Source: Clostridia bacterium (GTDB lineage: Bacteria > Bacillota_A > Clostridia > Oscillospirales > Acutalibacteraceae). Taken from it: 7,560 bases of DNA. Below, piece after piece: positions 4,983 to 7,560 of this stretch (positions are counted from its first letter, which is position 1; each line of letters starts with the position of its first letter). A program made the position numbers and the translations under genes. Location: contig JAFYUD010000252.1 of assembly GCA_017549665.1 (NCBI GenBank), positions 1 through 7,560 on the forward strand, given 5' to 3'. Under the pieces are notes generated by a model that ran no database searches, had not been told where the DNA came from, and saw nothing but the letters and a program-made list of their open reading frames with translations.

Positions 4983-5873
4983 ATGTCATCAGATTTTGTC
5001 TTCAGAAAAGCCGCATTCGGCGGTTTCAACAGAGACGATGTTATTTCATACATCAACGAAGCTAAAATCAACGAAGCTAAACTTGAAACAGAAAAAAATA
5101 TTGCAGAAAAAAGAGCAGAAGAGCTTGCAGATGAAATCGAGGCACTTAAAGCAAAAATAAATGAGCTTACTTCAGAAAATGATGCAAAAATCAACGAATT
5201 GATTGAAAATCATAATTCGGAAATTGAAAGTCTGAAAGTGGAATACGAGGAAAAACTGCAGAATTGTATACTTGCAGACCGCACTGCTGAAGAAAAAATC
5301 GGAACAGCAATGATCGATGTCAGAAGATATGCAGACCTTCTTATGGATTCTTCAAATACCAACACCAAAGCCGGTAAGGAGGCTGCTGCGTTTGTAAAGC
5401 AGAAGCTTGATTCTGCAAAATGGTTTATAGAGGCTATAAAGCAGAGACAGAATACTTTGCGTAATACCATGAATGCCATTATAGATTTTCAGAGGGATTA
5501 TTTCATGGATGGAGATGAGACCAAGCTGAAGCCTATGGTCCTAAAGAATATTGCTGAAAAAACAGGTTTGGATATCTCTACAATATCACGTGTTGTAAAC
5601 TGCAAGTATATACAAACACATTTTGGAATTTATCCTCTTAAATATTTCTTCTCTGAGGGGCTTATGACAGAGGGTGGGGAGGAGGTTTCCACCAGGGAGA
5701 TAAAGATGATTCTTCAGGAGAGCGTAGATGCTGAAGATAAGATCAAACCTCTTACAGATGAGGAACTTGTGGAGGTATTGAATAAAAAGGGATATAAAGT
5801 TGCCCGACGCACTGTAGCTAAGTACAGGGAACAACTGAATATCCCAATAGCAAGGCTCAGAAAAGAGCTATAG
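4983..5873 (+). CDS. Chimeric reading frame: DivIVA-domain N-terminus joined to sigma-54 (RpoN) C-terminus
   Basis: The 296-residue open frame has two unrelated parts. Residues 1-131 are DivIVA-like. The motif FRKAAFGGFNRDDVISYINE (7-26) matches the conserved membrane-binding segment, followed by a charged coiled coil (about 27-95) and a segment TAEEKIGTAMIDVRRYADLL typical of clostridial DivIVA-like proteins, which help place division or wall-synthesis machinery at curved membrane. Residues 132-296 are the C-terminal half of a Bacteroidetes-type sigma-54 factor, ending with the RpoN box ARRTVAKYRE (274-283). The usual DivIVA C-terminal coiled coil and the RpoN N-terminal regions are both missing. 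Codon use changes sharply at residue 132. No stop or frameshift marks the seam. I infer an assembly chimera; a true fusion would have no clear function because the sigma factor lacks its core-binding N-terminal part. Confidence 0.85.
   Translation: MSSDFVFRKAAFGGFNRDDVISYINEAKINEAKLETEKNIAEKRAEELADEIEALKAKINELTSENDAKINELIENHNSEIESLKVEYEEKLQNCILADRTAEEKIGTAMIDVRRYADLLMDSSNTNTKAGKEAAAFVKQKLDSAKWFIEAIKQRQNTLRNTMNAIIDFQRDYFMDGDETKLKPMVLKNIAEKTGLDISTISRVVNCKYIQTHFGIYPLKYFFSEGLMTEGGEEVSTREIKMILQESVDAEDKIKPLTDEELVEVLNKKGYKVARRTVAKYREQLNIPIARLRKEL
5052..5081 (+). repeat. Perfect 15-bp tandem duplication in the DivIVA-like part
   Basis: The unit ATCAACGAAGCTAAA occurs twice head to tail (5052-5066 and 5067-5081) with no mismatch. 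It encodes INEAK-INEAK (residues 24-33) at the start of the coiled coil. The reading frame is kept. The identical DNA copies suggest a recent slippage duplication. Confidence 0.9.
5361..5391. other. Chimera junction between Firmicutes-like and Bacteroidales-like DNA
   Basis: The protein switches from DivIVA-like to RpoN-like around residues 129-133 (TKAGKE), with codon 132 at 5376-5378. Every lysine codon before it is AAA, and codon 132 is the first AAG. Protein similarity to RpoN as I remember it begins with KEAAAFVKQKLDSAKWF. The exact breakpoint cannot be fixed, since a short sequence common to both parents would blur it. Confidence 0.75.
5376..5873 (+). pseudogene. rpoN: 3' fragment of rpoN, RNA polymerase sigma-54 factor (5' part absent)
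   Basis: This is the C-terminal ~165 residues of a sigma-54 factor, which directs RNA polymerase to -24/-12 promoters with help from AAA+ activators. Visible parts are the end of the core-binding domain (SAKWFIEAIKQRQNTL, 144-159 of the frame), the helix-turn-helix region (EKTGLDISTISRVVNCKYI, 192-210), the FGIYPLKYFFSEG segment and an intact RpoN box ARRTVAKYRE near the end. Complete proteins are about 480-500 residues, so regions I, II and much of III are absent. The IYPLKYFFSEG and LNIPIARLRKEL segments resemble Bacteroidetes sigma-54 proteins as I remember them. The fragment has no start of its own and is open only through the upstream DivIVA frame. It converges with upp, overlapping 6 nt. 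Confidence 0.88.
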
Positions 5874-6521
5874 TTTGGTGCCGTAGGCCAGATCGCCAGC
5901 GTCTCCCAATCCGGGTACAATATAAGATTTGTTGGTAAGCTCCTGGTCAATGGCAGCAACCCATAAGGTTACCTTTTTATGAGGAAGCTGTTTGGACAGG
6001 TATCCCAAACTCTCTTCGCTGGCAATAGGACAGACAATATGTGTGTGGGCAGGTTCTCCCTGTTCACACAATTTATTATATGCCAGTACCAATGATGATC
6101 CGGTGGCAAGCATAGTATCTGCAATTATAAGGGTTTTCCCTTCGGTTTTAGGAGAACTTACGTATTCTATCTGAATTGTAAACTTGTTGTCCTTTCCGTA
6201 TTTGCGGTATGCTGCAATAAAGGCGTTCTGTGCTTTGTCAAAAAAGTTGAGGATGCCGTTGTGCAGAGGAAGACCTGCCCTTAAGATAGTTGCCAGAATA
6301 AGATTCTCTTCTGGGATAGAGCAGTTGGCAATACCAAGAGGGGTAGTAACCTCTTTAACGGTGTAATTGAGGGTTTTGCTTATCTCGTATGCAAAAATTT
6401 CTCCTATACGCTCAAGATTTCTTCTGAAGCGGAGGCTGTCTTTCTGAATTTTCTTGTCCCTTATTTCTGCTATAAAGCGGTTTAGGATAGAGTTGTTTTC
6501 TCCAAGATTGATAACTCTCAT
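5868..6521 (-). CDS. upp: Uracil phosphoribosyltransferase
   Basis: UPRT makes UMP from uracil and PRPP, salvaging pyrimidine base in the cytosol. The 217-residue protein has the type I PRTase pattern: ILRAGLPLHNG (79-89), the PRPP loop DTMLATGSS (135-143) and the uracil-binding C-terminus GLGDAGDLAYG (204-214). The loop reads D-T-M where most UPRTs have D-P-M. The N-terminal LRFRRNLERIGE (30-41) resembles Bacteroidetes enzymes. The ATG at 6521 is the natural family start, and no strong Shine-Dalgarno precedes it (only AGGAAAG close to the ATG), as usual in Bacteroidetes. Its TAG overlaps the stop of the sigma-54 fragment. A candidate promoter lies between it and radC, so it may be transcribed alone. 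Confidence 0.94.
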   Translation of the reverse strand: MRVINLGENNSILNRFIAEIRDKKIQKDSLRFRRNLERIGEIFAYEISKTLNYTVKEVTTPLGIANCSIPEENLILATILRAGLPLHNGILNFFDKAQNAFIAAYRKYGKDNKFTIQIEYVSSPKTEGKTLIIADTMLATGSSLVLAYNKLCEQGEPAHTHIVCPIASEESLGYLSKQLPHKKVTLWVAAIDQELTNKSYIVPGLGDAGDLAYGTKL

Positions 6522-6544
6522 AGCTTTCCTGTGTTAGATGCCTA

Positions 6545-6576
6545 TAAAGATACGAAATAAATGTTGAAATATTCAA
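6545..6576 (-). promoter_or_regulatory. Candidate Bacteroidetes-type promoter of upp
   Basis: On the minus strand TTG (6574-6576) is followed after 21 nt by TATCTTTA (6545-6552). This matches 7 of 8 positions, counting the two free ones, of the TAnnTTTG -7 element of Bacteroidetes primary sigma factors, with the -33 TTG at allowed spacing (19-21). No good sigma-A hexamer pair is visible. Confidence 0.5.
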
Positions 6577-6577
6577 C
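6563..6577. repeat. Inverted repeat GTTGAA-N3-TTCAAC between radC and upp
   Basis: A perfect 6-bp dyad with a 3-nt centre lies 2 nt past the radC stop codon and overlaps the candidate -33 element of upp. There is no T-run, so it is not a standard terminator. It could be an operator or chance. Confidence 0.4.
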
Positions 6578-6579
6578 CA

Positions 6580-7275
6580 TTACAACAATCCTTCATCTGC
6601 AAAACTGAAATAGTCATCACCAGCAACAATCAAGTGGTCTATAAGTTCAATGTCGCACATCTGGGCTCCCTTGCGCAATTTGGCTGTCATAGCCTTGTCT
6701 GCCTCACCTGCACTTTTGTTTCCCGACGGGTGGTTATGAACCAGAATGATATGGCATGAATTCCTTGCCAAAGCCATCTTTATCACCACCCTTATATCTA
6801 CAGAAGTGGTATCGAGCCCGCCAGTGGATACCCGCTGTTTTCCTATGAGTCTGTTGCTTTTGTTCAGGAACAGTACCCAGCACTCCTCATAAGGGAGATC
6901 CCGGAGCATTGGTACAACAATGGCTGCTGCCATATTGGAAGAGTAAATTTGTTTGAATTGTGGTGCGCTGGAAATCTCGCACCTTCTGGCCAGTTCAAAG
7001 GCGGCCAGTATTGAGAGGGCCTTCCCTGGCCCTACGCCTCTGAATTTCTTAAGATCATCATAAGTGAACTTCTTCAGATTATGAAGTGAGTTCCCTGCTT
7101 CCCTGAGAATTTTTCTGCTCAGGTCAATAGCATTTTCATCCTTGTTGCCGGCTCTGATAAGAATTGCCAACAACTCCGCGTCACTCAGGCTTCCTGCCCC
7201 ACGCTCAATAAACTTTTCTCTGGGCCTTTCATCTGCGGCCCAATCCTGAATTGTGAATCTCTCTCTCATGTGCAT
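6580..7275 (-). CDS. radC: RadC family JAB/MPN-domain protein
   Basis: RadC proteins have an N-terminal helix-hairpin-helix-type domain and a C-terminal JAMM metalloprotease-like domain. Their true role is unsettled despite the 'DNA repair' name. In this 231-residue product the start region DWAADERPREKFIERG matches the family. FRGVGPGKA (78-86) is the hairpin motif. The metal site HNHPSGNKSAGEAD (180-193) keeps H180, H182, S184 and D193, with E130/E131 in YEECWVLFLN as the likely acid. The domain is therefore complete. Two close start codons exist, at 7275 (MHM...) and 7269 (MRERF...). Neither has a Shine-Dalgarno, and the second fits the family slightly better. A terminator hairpin lies 7 nt upstream of the first start, so the leader must be very short or include the hairpin. 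Confidence 0.93.
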   Translation of the reverse strand: MHMRERFTIQDWAADERPREKFIERGAGSLSDAELLAILIRAGNKDENAIDLSRKILREAGNSLHNLKKFTYDDLKKFRGVGPGKALSILAAFELARRCEISSAPQFKQIYSSNMAAAIVVPMLRDLPYEECWVLFLNKSNRLIGKQRVSTGGLDTTSVDIRVVIKMALARNSCHIILVHNHPSGNKSAGEADKAMTAKLRKGAQMCDIELIDHLIVAGDDYFSFADEGLL

Positions 7276-7281
7276 ATAAAA

Positions 7282-7312
7282 ATAAAACTTCCCAAAGATT
7301 GGGAAGTTTTAT
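7282..7312 (-). terminator. Rho-independent terminator of rpsT
   Basis: A perfect 14-bp stem (7282-7295 with 7299-7312, core ACTTCCCAA/TTGGGAAGT) has a 3-nt loop. On the minus strand it ends in TTTTATTTTTATAT. It lies 25 nt after the rpsT stop and immediately before the radC start. Confidence 0.88.
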
Positions 7313-7323
7313 CTTTATCTCAA
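7293..7323 (-). promoter_or_regulatory. Possible radC promoter embedded in the rpsT terminator
   Basis: On the minus strand TTG (7321-7323) is followed after 20 nt by AATCTTTG (7293-7300), one mismatch from the Bacteroidetes TAnnTTTG element. The -7 box would span the loop of the terminator hairpin, and transcripts would start in its second arm. The match is short and may be chance. Confidence 0.3.
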
Positions 7324-7337
7324 CAATTAGAGTAAAT

Positions 7338-7560
7338 TTACGCTAGTTTGTTAACATAAACAGCAAGACCGCTCTTAAGGTTAGCAGCTTTGTTGCTGTG
7401 GATAATGTTCTTTTTAGCTAGTTTGTCCAACATAGCAGCAACTTTAGGCATTAGAGCCAAAGCAGCCTCTTTGTCAGTTGTGTTGCGCAATGCTTTGATA
7501 GCATTACGTGTTGTTTTTGCATAATAACGATTATGCAATCTACGCTTCGCATTCTGGCGA
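7338..7560 (-). CDS. rpsT: 30S ribosomal protein S20 (5' end outside window)
   Basis: S20 binds 16S rRNA early in assembly of the small subunit. The frame is open to the right edge and reads [19 protein letters not shown] near its visible start, ending [14 protein letters not shown]. This matches S20, which normally begins with about a dozen more residues (MANHKSxxKRI-type), so only the very N-terminus is cut off by the window. A TTG at 7536-7538 could be taken for a start but is simply the leucine of RRLHNRYY. The RNA-binding basic N-terminal helix and the TTDKEAAL and NKAANLKS segments resemble Bacteroidales S20. A strong terminator follows the stop. Confidence 0.95.
   Translation of the reverse strand, partial: RQNAKRRLHNRYYAKTTRNAIKALRNTTDKEAALALMPKVAAMLDKLAKKNIIHSNKAANLKSGLAVYVNKLA

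Noticed and set aside
4921..5160. Plus-strand frame starting at the DivIVA promoter
   Set aside because: It begins inside the -35 region of the DivIVA promoter and runs in a different frame through the A-rich coiled-coil DNA, with no ribosome site.
4983..5873. A genuine new class of sigma factor tethered to the membrane by DivIVA
   Set aside because: Attractive, but the codon-use step at the seam, the missing sigma-54 N-terminal regions and the phylum switch in neighbouring genes point to joined genomes.
7338..7538. rpsT starting at the TTG at 7536-7538
   Set aside because: Upstream codons in frame (RQNAKRR) match S20, so the gene continues past the window edge and TTG is an internal leucine.
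1..7560. CRISPR arrays, tRNA or rRNA genes, insertion sequences, attachment sites
   Set aside because: No spaced direct repeats, no tRNA cloverleaf signature, no transposase or integrase motif and no terminal inverted repeats were seen on either strand.

Overview
This window looks like two different bacterial genomes joined in one contig. Positions 1 to about 5375 read as a low-GC Firmicute, probably a Ruminococcus-like clostridium. It has sigma-A promoters with 17-nt spacers, strong Shine-Dalgarno sites (such as AGGAGGTGA before tsaB), a Gram-positive type LexA box before recA, and a DivIVA-type protein. Positions about 5376 to 7560 read as a Bacteroidales-type genome. This part carries the C-terminus of a sigma-54 factor, a Bacteroidetes-like uracil phosphoribosyltransferase, RadC and ribosomal protein S20. 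These genes lack strong Shine-Dalgarno sites, and their upstream regions show candidate TTG-N(19-21)-TAnnTTTG promoters. The taxonomic assignments are from memory of protein families and were not searched.

Left part. recA (minus strand, 3' end off the window) and rpmB (plus) diverge from a 297-bp AT-rich region that holds a promoter for each, a LexA-like site for recA and a hairpin leader for rpmB. A bidirectional terminator separates rpmB from the convergent operon tsaE-tsaB-rpiB. tsaE and tsaB overlap by 7 nt, and tsaB and rpiB share one base (TAATG). TsaE and TsaB make the tRNA t6A37 modification; RpiB is a pentose-phosphate isomerase. Divergent from tsaE is a SEDS-family gene (RodA/FtsW type) with its own promoter. 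A GAAA-loop terminator follows it and also ends a convergent single-gene unit for an alpha/beta hydrolase. That hydrolase diverges from a DivIVA-domain gene.

Junction. The DivIVA-type reading frame runs without interruption into the last ~165 residues of a sigma-54 factor. Codon use switches at the seam: lysine is AAA in 12 of 12 codons before residue 132 and AAG in 12 of 19 from residue 132 on. Glutamate is GAG in 4 of 20 before and 12 of 16 after. I read this as a metagenome assembly chimera or, less likely, a real inter-phylum recombination, and not as a designed two-domain protein.

Right part. The sigma-54 fragment and upp converge so tightly that both stop codons lie in the palindrome CTATAG. 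radC lies upstream of upp on the same strand, and rpsT (5' end off the window) is upstream of radC. A strong terminator hairpin sits between rpsT and radC and may contain the radC promoter.

I see no tRNA, rRNA, CRISPR array, insertion sequence or phage gene. Apart from the junction, the genes are ordinary housekeeping genes.
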